DNA of 64,000 nt, taken from assembly GCF_002097715.1 (NCBI RefSeq), contig NZ_CP020739.1, positions 577,160-641,159 on the forward strand, read 5' to 3'. This stretch comes from Burkholderia ubonensis subsp. mesacidophila (lineage in GTDB: Bacteria; Pseudomonadota; Gammaproteobacteria; Burkholderiales; Burkholderiaceae). The first letter of the stretch is position 1, and each line of letters begins with the position of its first letter. The notes beneath the pieces are model-generated. The model was given only the letters and a program-made list of their open reading frames with translations, was not told the DNA's origin and did not search any database. The translations under genes and the position numbers were made by a program. Below are positions 23,582 to 31,713 of this stretch, piece after piece.

Positions 23582-24337
23582 GTCAACCACCTCACTGTGT
23601 GAATGGGAAAAACCTCGACTTCGGAATGACTCCGGCGAGAATTCATCATGCAAACGCGAGAAAATTCCCGCCGAACCTGACACCCGCACATCCAGACGCG
23701 ATCAACTTCACAATTAAAATGAATCAACCGCTTATTGACATTTCGCTCAACAATGGGCCGCCTGCTTGAATTTCTCATTATCGGAGCAGGCGAAATACCA
23801 CTGCCAGCGCAGCGAGATTAGCACAACAGTAGACGCTCCCGAAAATCCAGCAGGAACATTTTTTCGTTAATTCCGATTTTCTTAATGTTCGAGGCCATCG
23901 CATCGATAATCGCTTCATTGTTCCGAATCGATTGATGCGCCAGTTGAAAATGCCGACCACCATTTCGGCGTTCGTCATCTTAATTAAATGCCTAAATTAT
24001 TGAAAATCCTTCTTTCAACCGTCGGCGGCTCATTCGTGATCGTCGGGATCGCTTGCGTTTCAGACCTGAAACGTTTCTTACGTTTTGCAGACGTCCCGCT
24101 GACATCTCCAGGAGAAAACGTCCGGCGCATCAACGATTTGAAAGCGTTGGCACGCTAATAGCTATATACGCCGTACAAGTCGAGCGTCGCGCTGTCGCGC
24201 TCGCGTCGCAGCGTGCCGCTCCCCCCTTCGCGGCCTGCGTTGCGGCGCCGCCGCAGCGCGGCGCGCCGGCTTGTGCAGGCGCACCATGCGTCATTCCGAA
24301 AATCCGGAGCGCGTCGACCGCCTTCAGGTTCGTTTAT
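23582..24337. other. 756-nt non-coding stretch ahead of the PKS-NRPS operon
   Basis: This lower-GC interval separates the leader-like gene (transcribed leftward) from the 3' end of the TPR gene on the same strand, so it should hold the main operon promoter and any TPR terminator. Short open frames exist on both strands but none has a convincing start with a ribosome binding site and protein-like composition. No clear -35/-10 pair, lux-type dyad or hairpin terminator was picked out by eye. Confidence 0.5.
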
Positions 24338-26245
24338 TTACATACGATCGAGCGACAAAGCGCAAACATGATCGGCGGGCGGACAGTATTCGGCGAGCCG
24401 TTTCCGGGCGCTGTCGTAGTCGTTTTGTTGTTCGGGTGTCAAATTCCCGATCCCTTTTCTTTCGTAAGCCTGCGTCAAGCCGAAATACGCCCAGCCGTTG
24501 CCTTTGAAATTCGTGTACAGGTCACGATTCGGGTCGTCGCCGCCGAGTGACGCGTGGAGCGCGTCGATCGCGTTGTCGTATCGGCCGAGGTCGATCAGAA
24601 GCGCGGCGAGGGTCTGTCTGACCGGCACCATCCAGTATGGCGGCTCGTCATAGTTCATCGCGTCCTGCTGCCTGACCGAGCGTTCGAGAACGCGTACGCC
24701 GCTTTGCGCGTCGCCTTTCATCTGGTCGATCCGCGCGTGCGCGACCGATTGCATGATCTGCGCTGCCTGGTGACCCATCACTTCTTCGCGCCGCTCGTTC
24801 CTGAAAGCGATCACGTCCTTCTCGAGCTGCGCATACGCACTTCGTGCGCCGCGTTCATCACGTTTGCGGACGTATGCAAGCACTTGTGCGTAGTCCCAGG
24901 AAATGCGTACATAGCGCCAGTCCTTTTCCTTCCCGTCAGGCGGCGGCTGCTGGATGATCTCGTCCGGCGACATGAAATACGGCAGCGATTGGTAATAGAC
25001 GCCACGATAACGGTCGGTCCGGAACGTCACGCCCTTGCCTTCCGAACTCCGGAGGCGATCGGCGGCCCAGTTCATGTCCTCGACGTTGCCGGTCATGATC
25101 GCCGAAGCAAGCGCGAAATGGATGTTGTGCCGGTAGTAGCCCCAGCGGTAACGGTCGCCGTCCGGGTGATCGATGCCGCCCGTGAGCCTGGCGTCGACCT
25201 TGCTGAAATAGGCTTCGTCACTCGCCGTTGCATTCCGGTTCGCTTCGAACGATTTGAGGTGGTCGCCGGTGCGGTAATAGATGTGCGACGGCATATGGAC
25301 CAGGTGGCCCGCACCGGGCGCGAGGTCGGCCAGCTTGTTCGCATAAGGCGTCACGGCGTTCGGCTCCGTCGACCCCTCGCGAATATGAATGTACCAATGG
25401 ACGAGTCCCATGTGATCGGCGTGGTCCTTCAGCCCGCCTTCGACCGCATCGACTGCCGGCGGAATGGCCGGGTAAGCCGCGTTCCCCTGATGGTCCCAGT
25501 ATTCCCAGGGCTTGAGGTTCATCACGGCATCCGCATACTGGGTCTGGATGTCGGGATCATCCGGGTAGCGGTGGGCCAGCGCGGTCATCGCGTCGGCATA
25601 GTCCTTGTTGCGCCGGGTCTGGCGCTCATGCTCGCCGGGAATCTGCTGATGCGCTTCATAGCGTGGCAGCGCCGCCTCGACAAGCGCGCGCTCCTTCCGA
25701 TCCGCATCACGGATACGCAGCGCGTCCTTGAGCATCTGTTGCGCGATCCGGCGGTCCTGTTCCGGCTGATCGAGCTGATTGATGTTCACGCCCAGCGACA
25801 TCGCGATCCCCCATCGGCACATGACGCAGTCGGGGTCTCGCTTGAGCGCGGCCCTGTACGCGCGGTACGCCTCGCGAAAGTTGAACGCACAGTAGAAGCG
25901 CAAGCCTTGATCGAAAAAAGCTTGCGTCTCCGGGTTTGCCGTCTTGATTGGTTTCGTCAGCGTCCCGATTTGGAAATCCGTCGGCGGCTCGGGATCGTTG
26001 GCCGCGATGTCCGACAGCGAGACCGAGGCCTTGCTGCCGGGCAGCGCGCTCATCATGTGCTCGCTTTCCATGCCCTGCATGCTGTGAACCGCCGCGCCAT
26101 GCACGGCGCCGCTGGATGCGGACATCGCGCAAGGCGCGCTCAGCAGCGCCACCAGGCCGATCGCCCCGGACAGGCAGGCTTGCCTCAAGCCGCTTCGATG
26201 ATTGCCGTCGCCGCAGGAACGCGAGCGATTGTCGGTTGCTCCCAT
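24338..26245 (-). CDS. Exported TPR-type protein with His/Met-rich N-terminus
   Basis: A 635-aa protein. ATG at 26245 is chosen because a signal-like segment, 'AIGLVALLSAPCAMSASSG', follows shortly after an Arg-containing N-terminus. Immediately downstream lies 'VHGAAVHSMQGMESEHMM', unusually rich in His and Met, as in copper-binding proteins. The body has TPR-like helices such as 'FRFY/FREAYRAYRAALKRDPDCVMCRWG' near residues 95-125 and later repeats, and conserved His-containing segments 'HWYIHIREGSTEP' and 'GHLVHMPSHIYYRTGDH'. It is the last gene of a four-gene leftward cassette with a tyrosinase. A periplasmic scaffold or metal-handling role is inferred; the family is common in proteobacteria but uncharacterised. 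The frame appears intact. Confidence 0.8.
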   Translation of the reverse strand: MGATDNRSRSCGDGNHRSGLRQACLSGAIGLVALLSAPCAMSASSGAVHGAAVHSMQGMESEHMMSALPGSKASVSLSDIAANDPEPPTDFQIGTLTKPIKTANPETQAFFDQGLRFYCAFNFREAYRAYRAALKRDPDCVMCRWGIAMSLGVNINQLDQPEQDRRIAQQMLKDALRIRDADRKERALVEAALPRYEAHQQIPGEHERQTRRNKDYADAMTALAHRYPDDPDIQTQYADAVMNLKPWEYWDHQGNAAYPAIPPAVDAVEGGLKDHADHMGLVHWYIHIREGSTEPNAVTPYANKLADLAPGAGHLVHMPSHIYYRTGDHLKSFEANRNATASDEAYFSKVDARLTGGIDHPDGDRYRWGYYRHNIHFALASAIMTGNVEDMNWAADRLRSSEGKGVTFRTDRYRGVYYQSLPYFMSPDEIIQQPPPDGKEKDWRYVRISWDYAQVLAYVRKRDERGARSAYAQLEKDVIAFRNERREEVMGHQAAQIMQSVAHARIDQMKGDAQSGVRVLERSVRQQDAMNYDEPPYWMVPVRQTLAALLIDLGRYDNAIDALHASLGGDDPNRDLYTNFKGNGWAYFGLTQAYERKGIGNLTPEQQNDYDSARKRLAEYCPPADHVCALSLDRM

Positions 26246-26300
26246 TGCATGCTCTCCCCGCGCGCCATGGGAGGCGCGTCGCGTGTTCAGAACACCGCTT

Positions 26301-26816
26301 TCAAGCGTTGATATGTTCGACGCATATGCATAGTCGACCGATGTGAATCGCGACGCCGCCGGGAAGCGCATGTCGAGGACGTATCGACACGCAGAAAAAC
26401 TCTTCCACGGGCACGGTCGCGTTCTGCAGCAGCGCGGCGTGCGACGTGATGTCGAGGGAGTAGAGCAGCCCCTCGCTCGAATCGTCCGAGCTTGCCCGCC
26501 TGAGTCCGAACAAGCCGACGCTGGCCAGATAGGTGTCCTGGGGGTGGCCGGCATGGGCTGAGCTTTGGGTCCGCAGAAATGCTTGCAACACGGTCGCGTC
26601 GTGCGTGCCGCGGACGTGCTCCAGCATCAGGTAGAAACGGAACAGGGATGCGTCGCCGGCGTGGGCGGCCTGCTCGGATGCCAGTGCGACGACGGCCGGG
26701 CTGTCGATGCGTAGCTGGACCACCACGCCGTCGCCTTGCACGAGGATTGGCGCGTCGCTCGATGCAATCACACGCAGCGAGCGAAGCGAGCCTGTCACGT
26801 TGGTTGGGTCGGTCAT
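26301..26816 (-). CDS. Stand-alone tyrosinase C-terminal-like domain protein
   Basis: A 171-aa protein that aligns by eye with the last about 170 residues of the tyrosinase two genes upstream. Shared landmarks include 'LMLEHVRGTHDATVLQAFL' versus 'LQLENVRGTLDSTVLGVYV', 'VGLFGLRRAS' versus 'IALFGLRRAS', 'YSLDIT' versus 'YVLDIS', and matching C-terminal strands ending in 'IHIGRL' versus 'IEVGRV'. Such all-beta domains in plant polyphenol oxidases and related bacterial enzymes cover the copper site and must be displaced to activate the enzyme. This free copy has no copper ligands of its own. Its start at 26816 overlaps the stop of the membrane-protein gene (ATGA). Likely a partner or duplicated shield of the tyrosinase. 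Confidence 0.75.
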   Translation of the reverse strand: MTDPTNVTGSLRSLRVIASSDAPILVQGDGVVVQLRIDSPAVVALASEQAAHAGDASLFRFYLMLEHVRGTHDATVLQAFLRTQSSAHAGHPQDTYLASVGLFGLRRASSDDSSEGLLYSLDITSHAALLQNATVPVEEFFCVSIRPRHALPGGVAIHIGRLCICVEHINA

Positions 26817-27613
26817 ACGAGTCCATGTTCCCGAGCTTGGCGTTCAGGGCGTTGCCCCCGTTGACGCAGCACGCGCAACTTGACGTGCACGATTTCGCGG
26901 CGCAGCCAAAGGCCGGCCGTGGGAAGCCCCCTGAGCCGCCATGCGGGCATCCTCGGTGGGTCCAGCCGCTCGCAAAACGCCAGCGCCGAAACGACGGCCA
27001 TCGCCGCCAGTTGCCATCCAGGCAGCAGGACCGTCGCCAACATCAGCGCCCAGCAAGTGCCGACGCACCACAGCCCGTGCCGCAGCCCGAGCCGAAGGGC
27101 ATCGACATCGGCCTTCAGCCCGAAAGGCGACAGCGGACGGTGCGCGTGACAGCGATTGAGGCACCGCTGCTTGAACGGCGAGACGTGCCAAACGCAAGCG
27201 ACTAGCGCTGCCAACGCGGCCGGACCGTACGAATTCGCCATCGCGTCTCTCACGGCCGTTTCAAGCGCCGTCATCGCCAGGCCCGCCATTACCCAGACGG
27301 CCATGAAGCCCAGCAAGAACAGTGAAACGGCACGCCAGCGTCGGCTGGCAAAGGTGCTGACACGAATGTGCACGATGGCAGGCAGCGTCATCGGGCCCAT
27401 CATGGCCACGATCATCAACAGCCAACCGCGGCTGGCCGACAGCATCCAGCCTGCGGTCAGCCACGTGGCTCGTTGCGTCGAACTGCACAACGCGTCCGAC
27501 AGCCCCCCTTGCCCAAACCCGAGCGACGACGCGGCAATGGCGATCCAGGCAGCAGCGCTTGCTCCAAGAACACCGAACTGCACGTGGGCAAGCTCACGCC
27601 GATTGAGGATCAC
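26813..27613 (-). CDS. DUF2182-type integral membrane, predicted metal-binding protein
   Basis: A 266-aa polytopic protein with five to six hydrophobic segments: near 14-34, 55-80 ('GWLLMIVAMMGPMTLPAIVH'), 95-115, 128-142, 175-200. The hallmark features of DUF2182 are present: the MMGPM motif in a membrane helix, 'SPFKQRCLNRCHAH' with Cys/His residues after the fourth helix, and 'GLWCVGTCWALM' in a later helix. These Cys, His and Met residues suggest metal binding in or near the membrane. The Arg-rich C-terminus is probably cytoplasmic. It begins 12 nt after the tyrosinase stop, so the two are cotranscribed. By context it could move or hand over copper for the tyrosinase; this role is inferred, not shown. 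Confidence 0.82.
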   Translation of the reverse strand: MILNRRELAHVQFGVLGASAAAWIAIAASSLGFGQGGLSDALCSSTQRATWLTAGWMLSASRGWLLMIVAMMGPMTLPAIVHIRVSTFASRRWRAVSLFLLGFMAVWVMAGLAMTALETAVRDAMANSYGPAALAALVACVWHVSPFKQRCLNRCHAHRPLSPFGLKADVDALRLGLRHGLWCVGTCWALMLATVLLPGWQLAAMAVVSALAFCERLDPPRMPAWRLRGLPTAGLWLRREIVHVKLRVLRQRGQRPERQAREHGLV

Positions 27614-27625
27614 GACGCGCCCCGC

Positions 27626-29260
27626 TCAATCGGGCTGCCGATAGACGCTCACCCGGCCTACCTCGATCGTGCCTTTCGGAGGCAGCGCGCGTCGCGCCAG
27701 CAGGGTAACGGTGATGTTTCCGCTCGGCAGCTGGTCTTCCAGATACAGTTGGTCCAGCAAGCGAGAGATGTCCAGGACGTAGGTCAAGCCGTCCCCGCCA
27801 TGCGCACCATCCGCCGTGCTTGCGCGCCGCAGGCCGAACAGCGCGATCGCGCCGGCCTGATGCGCGCGCAGAAGCGCCGGACTGCTGGCATCGGCGGGCA
27901 GGTTGACATAGACGCCCAGCACGGTCGAATCCAGCGTGCCGCGCACGTTCTCCAGCTGGAGGTACACCCGATCGGGCGGCGCCGAGAGCGACGCTTGCGC
28001 GAGACTCTTGATCACGCGCGCCTGGACATCCGCGTCCAATCGCACACTGATGGGCCCGGTGCCGGCTCCCGAGATCTGAACGGCGCCGACGCTGGCGCCC
28101 AGCAGCTCGGCAGGCGCTTGCGTCGCCCTCGGGCTGGGCGCGCGGTGCGCTACCGTGGCCGGGAGGCCGGCGACGCCCAACTTCTGCAGTCTCAGCAGCA
28201 GCGGCGCCGTCGCGGCCTGGACGGCCGTGGCAAGGTCCTGGTAGGTGTAGTCCAATGTGGCAAGGCTGGTCACGTCCCGGGGGACGAACTGCCAGCTTTC
28301 GCCGCCCGGCATCGGGACCACGAACAACTTCACGGGGCCTTTGAGCCAGTCCGTGTCCTCGGGGTTGGCGTTGCCCGCCGCGTTCCACGAAGCCCACATA
28401 CGGTCGATGTTGCAGTGATGAAGGTAGAAGATCGGGTCCAGTCCCGCCGTGCCGGGGTCGGCCATCAAGCCGAAATCGGTGTCGCTGATCTCGCCCCCCG
28501 TGTACACATGGACCAGGTCGTGCGGATTGTGTTCCATGTTTCCGTGGTGGCGGCCCGAATGGGAAAACTTGGTAACCGGACCACCGAATCCCGGCAGCGG
28601 GGTTGACTGATCCGACCCGGTGTAGAGGTCGTTGGTCATGCAGGCTTGCGTCACGTCCTCGTTGGGCATGCCGGAACCCTGCTCGTTCGCCGGCCCCCGC
28701 GTGTCCGTGGGGATGTAGATGTCGCCGTTTCCATCCGGCCCATACCGCATCGCCACATACAGAGGATTGGGCGTGGTTCCGTCGGGCATCGTCTGCTGGG
28801 CGAAAGCCGGCGGCATCTGCGCGTCGGCGCCGTGCGCTCCGCCAAAGTAGTTCCAGTAAGGGAGCGCCCAGGTTGCGGGGCCGCCCAGGCTCACGATGTC
28901 GGCGCGCAACTGAGCCTCGAGCGCCAGCAGATATCCGCGGTGCCATGGCAGGAAGTACCAGGTGCCATGCTGGCACTGATTCCAGTACCGCTCCCGGGTC
29001 GCCAGGTCCGGCACCGGCGTGGTCGGCACGCTCGGCGGGCTTTTGATCTGGCTCCATCTCGGATAGGTGTCCGGAGGAATCTTCCTGGTCGTATCGGGCG
29101 TGATGTACTCGCCATGAATGGCGGCGAAGAACCACCAGCTGGCCGGGTCGTCCAGCGCTCGCTCCATCATCTTCCCGACGCCCCTCGCGTACCAGAGGAG
29201 ATCCTCATTGTTGAAATCACCGCCCGCATTCCAGGCGTCCTTGCGAACAAAGCTGGCCAT
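27626..29260 (-). CDS. Tyrosinase / polyphenol oxidase (type-3 copper)
   Basis: A 544-aa dinuclear copper oxidase. CuA ligands are H49 (AAIHGEY), H98 (QCQHG) and H107 (LPWHRGY); the Cys at 96 next to H98 may form a thioether as in related enzymes. CuB ligands are H247 and H251 (NPHDLVHVYTGG) and H281 or H282 (FYLHHCNIDRMW). The family oxidises phenols or catechols to quinones with O2. Residues about 370-544 form a beta-rich C-terminal domain, also present as a separate protein downstream. There is no signal peptide, so the enzyme is probably cytoplasmic or exported by an unusual route. It heads a four-gene operon. Start at 29260 is preceded by a purine-rich AGGAGACC-like Shine-Dalgarno (minus-strand reading of ggtctcct). 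Confidence 0.93.
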   Translation of the reverse strand: MASFVRKDAWNAGGDFNNEDLLWYARGVGKMMERALDDPASWWFFAAIHGEYITPDTTRKIPPDTYPRWSQIKSPPSVPTTPVPDLATRERYWNQCQHGTWYFLPWHRGYLLALEAQLRADIVSLGGPATWALPYWNYFGGAHGADAQMPPAFAQQTMPDGTTPNPLYVAMRYGPDGNGDIYIPTDTRGPANEQGSGMPNEDVTQACMTNDLYTGSDQSTPLPGFGGPVTKFSHSGRHHGNMEHNPHDLVHVYTGGEISDTDFGLMADPGTAGLDPIFYLHHCNIDRMWASWNAAGNANPEDTDWLKGPVKLFVVPMPGGESWQFVPRDVTSLATLDYTYQDLATAVQAATAPLLLRLQKLGVAGLPATVAHRAPSPRATQAPAELLGASVGAVQISGAGTGPISVRLDADVQARVIKSLAQASLSAPPDRVYLQLENVRGTLDSTVLGVYVNLPADASSPALLRAHQAGAIALFGLRRASTADGAHGGDGLTYVLDISRLLDQLYLEDQLPSGNITVTLLARRALPPKGTIEVGRVSVYRQPD

Positions 29261-29746
29261 TTAAAGGTCTCCTTAATAATTTGCACTCGATCCGCGAGCT
29301 TGAAACGTCGACGCAGGTTTCGTCCGGTTGCTTTCTCTTTATCGACGAAATCGCCGTCCGGCGCGCATGAACGGCTTCGCGATGCGCGGAGGGATTCCGT
29401 AAGTGAAATCCCTTGCGGACGGAACTCGAGTCTAGGATAAGCGTCGACGGCTTTTATTCAGACAAATACGCATTGAAATTCGCGTTGCTTTTGCTATAAA
29501 GCTAGCCCGGGTTCTGCGATCGCAGATTGGATTGCGCGAGAGCGGAGAAATGCGAGACTCGCCTCGAATCGATAAGCGGTCGGCATATTCCATCTCCCCG
29601 ATACATCCCCCCGCATCGGTCGGCTCCGGCTCGCAGCGCGCACGCTGCCGGCGTACGCCTGCGCGGCGCTGGCCGCGTTCTCTGCACTGAATGAGCTTCA
29701 CCGTGACTTTCACGATACCGAGCACGGAGGTCGAGAGCGATGCGCG
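29261..29746. other. Intergenic region upstream of the tyrosinase operon
   Basis: About 490 nt without a convincing gene. Two short minus-strand frames (29432-29725 and 29502-29687) are Arg/Cys-rich, start without ribosome binding sites and look like chance openings. The stretch next to 29261 should carry the tyrosinase promoter, but no clear promoter pair or operator was identified. Confidence 0.45.
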
Positions 29747-30076
29747 CTATGGGGCAAGCGCTCGTTGCATAAACTGCTTGATCATTGCCTCCACAACAGT
29801 TTGATCTGCTATTGAAAACAAGGGATCATGGATTCTGCTTGTCGTGCAAAGCAACTTATATATTCTTGCCCCGCTCTCTGGAGAAACCTTCACCACCACG
29901 GCCTCGTCCGAATCCGGGTTTATCGTGGCAACGGGCTGCTTGTTCTCGTCAAGTAGCATGCCATAGCCAACCTCTGCCCGGGCCGCCCCCTTGCCGCAGG
30001 CTACTTTCGCAAGCGCCATCGATTGCTGAAAGGTGAGCCCCTCGAGCGTGATCGGCTGTTGGAAGATCGTGCGCAC
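29747..30076 (-). CDS. Small protein, possible variable C-terminal tip of a decayed RHS protein
   Basis: A 109-aa frame beginning at a GTG (30076); the frame stays open upstream to a TAA at 30128-30130. The sequence is not recognised. It reads like a folded soluble domain: helix 'FQQSMALAKVACGKGAARA', strands 'EVGYGMLLDENKQPVATI' and 'EAVVVKVSPESGARIYKL', and a C-terminal helix. The RHS core fragment just upstream is in another frame. RHS proteins end with exchangeable toxin-like tips, so this could be such a tip separated from its core by a frameshift, or a small independent gene. The base composition is lower in GC than in neighbouring genes. No immunity gene is obvious. Confidence 0.45.
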   Translation of the reverse strand: MRTIFQQPITLEGLTFQQSMALAKVACGKGAARAEVGYGMLLDENKQPVATINPDSDEAVVVKVSPESGARIYKLLCTTSRIHDPLFSIADQTVVEAMIKQFMQRALAP

Positions 30077-30109
30077 CCAAAGTGAATGTCCGCCGAGCCT
30101 CGTCTGGAG

Positions 30110-30335
30110 CAGACGATGAAGTCGGATTTATGCAGTCCGTCACGGGAAAACCCGATTTTTTTCCAAAATTCCTAGTATCTGGATCGGACATATTCGTCGG
30201 GTCGTTCCCGACGTAAGCGCCCCCGTTCAGGTCATCCTTGTACTCGATCGGATCGGTCTGGAAGAAACGTCCGAACCGCGGCGCCGGCGTACCATTCGTC
30301 TCGCCAAACAACCCATATACCTGACCGCTCGTCAT
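30110..30335 (-). pseudogene. RHS-repeat core C-terminal fragment
   Basis: The minus-strand frame contains the hallmark end of an RHS core, 'GRFFQTDPIEYKDDLNGGAY' followed by 'VGNDPTNMSDPD', which in complete RHS proteins marks the junction to the variable toxin domain. Only about 75 residues are present; the long upstream YD-repeat region is absent and the preceding DNA belongs to another gene. An NG-G replacement in the usual DDLNLYAYVG suggests drift. The fragment most likely lost its 5' part by deletion. Ends are approximate. Confidence 0.75.
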
Positions 30336-30361
30336 CGCACCGCTTCCGGGAACGGCAGCGC

Positions 30362-31282
30362 CTACCGCGCGCTCTGCTGCCGCTGGATTTCCTTCGCCTT
30401 CATCTGCAAGTAGTCCTGCCGGTCCATCTCGTGGAGCTGCCGCGCGTACTGCTCGGTCGCATCGAACCAGCGCGCGAGACGCTGGTCGAGCGGCTTGTCG
30501 AGCGTCCCGAGGTACGCGTCGATCGCGAGGTAATAGCGCATCGTGTTGCGCTCCAGCAGCCCGCGCACGCCGCCGATGTACGCGGGCGGCGATGCGGCGG
30601 GCGCGCCGGCGACGGTGAAGCCGACCTTGTCGCGTCCGATGGTGCCCAGATAGGCCTTCATCGCCATGCGGCCCATCGTGCCGAAGCCATACGCGTACGT
30701 CAGATGCAGGAACGTGCGGGTATCGCCGACCGGGATCGCTTCCAGCGCGATGCGATAGTCCTTCGTGCTCATCGGCCCGCTGTCGGCATCGAGATTGACC
30801 TGGAAATAGCCCGGGGTCGCGGGCGACGCACGGTAACGGAACGTCAGGCGATAGGTGTCGTCCAGCTTCTGCTCGACCTTCCTGCCGAGGTTGACGTCGA
30901 GCGTCGCGCCGTCGCTGTTCGACGATGCGCGGCAATACTTGACGTTGAGGTGCAGGATCAGGACGTCGCACCAGTTGGCCGGCCCCCGAACGGGGTCGTT
31001 GAGCCTGCCGTCGACCACGCCGAACGGATAGTCGACGACGGCGTAGATGTCGCCCCGCAGCGCCGACTTCCCCTCCGACGATTCGAGGGTCAGCGGACGA
31101 CGGAACGGGTTGTGCTTCAGTTGCTCCGACAGGTCGTGATAGCGGTCGAGCAGCGTCGCGGCGGCGTCCGCGCCGAACGACAGCGCGCTCCAGCACAGAC
31201 ACCATGCGGCGAGGATGGCGTGGCATCCCGGCCGGAACAGTCGGAACGGCCCGTTTACTTCGGTATTTTCAGCGGTCGACAT
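30362..31282 (-). CDS. Exported protein of unknown function
   Basis: A 306-aa protein; ATG at 31282 is preferred because a GGAG sits 7 nt upstream, although the frame is open to an ATG at 31318. Residues about 20-38 (AILAAWCLCWSALSFGADA) look like a signal peptide, predicting a periplasmic location. The mature part has mixed alpha/beta character with 'DIYAVVDYPFGVVDGRL', a strand-rich middle and an 'LTYAYGFGTMGRMAMKAYLG' segment before a helical, charged C-terminus. The steroidogenic-acute-regulatory-like (START) or polyketide-cyclase fold is a possible match from the spacing of strands and the long C-terminal helix, but I cannot confirm it. It lies just upstream of the RHS remnant with the same orientation. 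Confidence 0.75.
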   Translation of the reverse strand: MSTAENTEVNGPFRLFRPGCHAILAAWCLCWSALSFGADAAATLLDRYHDLSEQLKHNPFRRPLTLESSEGKSALRGDIYAVVDYPFGVVDGRLNDPVRGPANWCDVLILHLNVKYCRASSNSDGATLDVNLGRKVEQKLDDTYRLTFRYRASPATPGYFQVNLDADSGPMSTKDYRIALEAIPVGDTRTFLHLTYAYGFGTMGRMAMKAYLGTIGRDKVGFTVAGAPAASPPAYIGGVRGLLERNTMRYYLAIDAYLGTLDKPLDQRLARWFDATEQYARQLHEMDRQDYLQMKAKEIQRQQSAR

Positions 31283-31334
31283 GTGCGTGCTCCGACCGGC
31301 GGCGCCGGTCATGAACAAGCTTACCCCTTTTGCA

Positions 31335-31658
31335 TCAGCGCTTGCGCGGCTTCGGCGGCGGCAGCTGCGCGGCCGTGATCTGGATCAGCCGGGACAACCA
31401 TTCGTGCTCATCCCAGCGCTCGCCCGAAATGACGAAACACGGCTTCGCGCCCGGATACGGCGGGCCTTCGTCGCATTCACCGAGAAAGGCCTTGCCGTCG
31501 GGCGTCGGCTTGACGAACAGCTGATCGTCGCAGACGAGCGCCACCATCTTTCCGTCGCAATAGATGCCGTATTCGCCGAACATCTTCCGCGCCGACACGG
31601 CGCCGGCCGCCGCGATCTGTTCGACGATGAAATCCACGGTGCTTTGGCTCGATGCCAT
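31335..31658 (-). CDS. TfoX N-terminal-domain protein
   Basis: A 107-aa protein matching the N-terminal domain of TfoX/Sxy: 'ARKMFGEYGIYCDGKMVAL', 'CDDQLFVKP' and 'GPPYPGAKPCFVI' are the family landmarks. Full TfoX proteins regulate natural competence together with CRP; single-domain versions like this one are widespread and of unknown function. No C-terminal helix-hairpin domain is present. The Lys/Pro/Arg-rich tail ends at a stop within 55 nt of the next gene on the same strand. Convincing as a gene; a role in competence is not implied by this domain alone. Confidence 0.88.
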   Translation of the reverse strand: MASSQSTVDFIVEQIAAAGAVSARKMFGEYGIYCDGKMVALVCDDQLFVKPTPDGKAFLGECDEGPPYPGAKPCFVISGERWDEHEWLSRLIQITAAQLPPPKPRKR

Positions 31659-31713
31659 GCGTTTCCTCGAAACAAGTCAGGTTGATGCGACGCACGATGC
31701 GCTTGCGCCCCCG

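Noticed and set aside
23778..23978. Small minus-strand frame upstream of the operon, and an overlapping frame reading like a helical peptide (NNEAIIDAMASNIKKIGINE)
   Set aside because: The protein-like frame has no start codon and the frame with an ATG is not protein-like; perhaps a decayed gene, but too little to annotate.
29432..29725. 97-aa minus-strand frame upstream of the tyrosinase
   Set aside because: Arg/Cys-rich chance opening without start signals.
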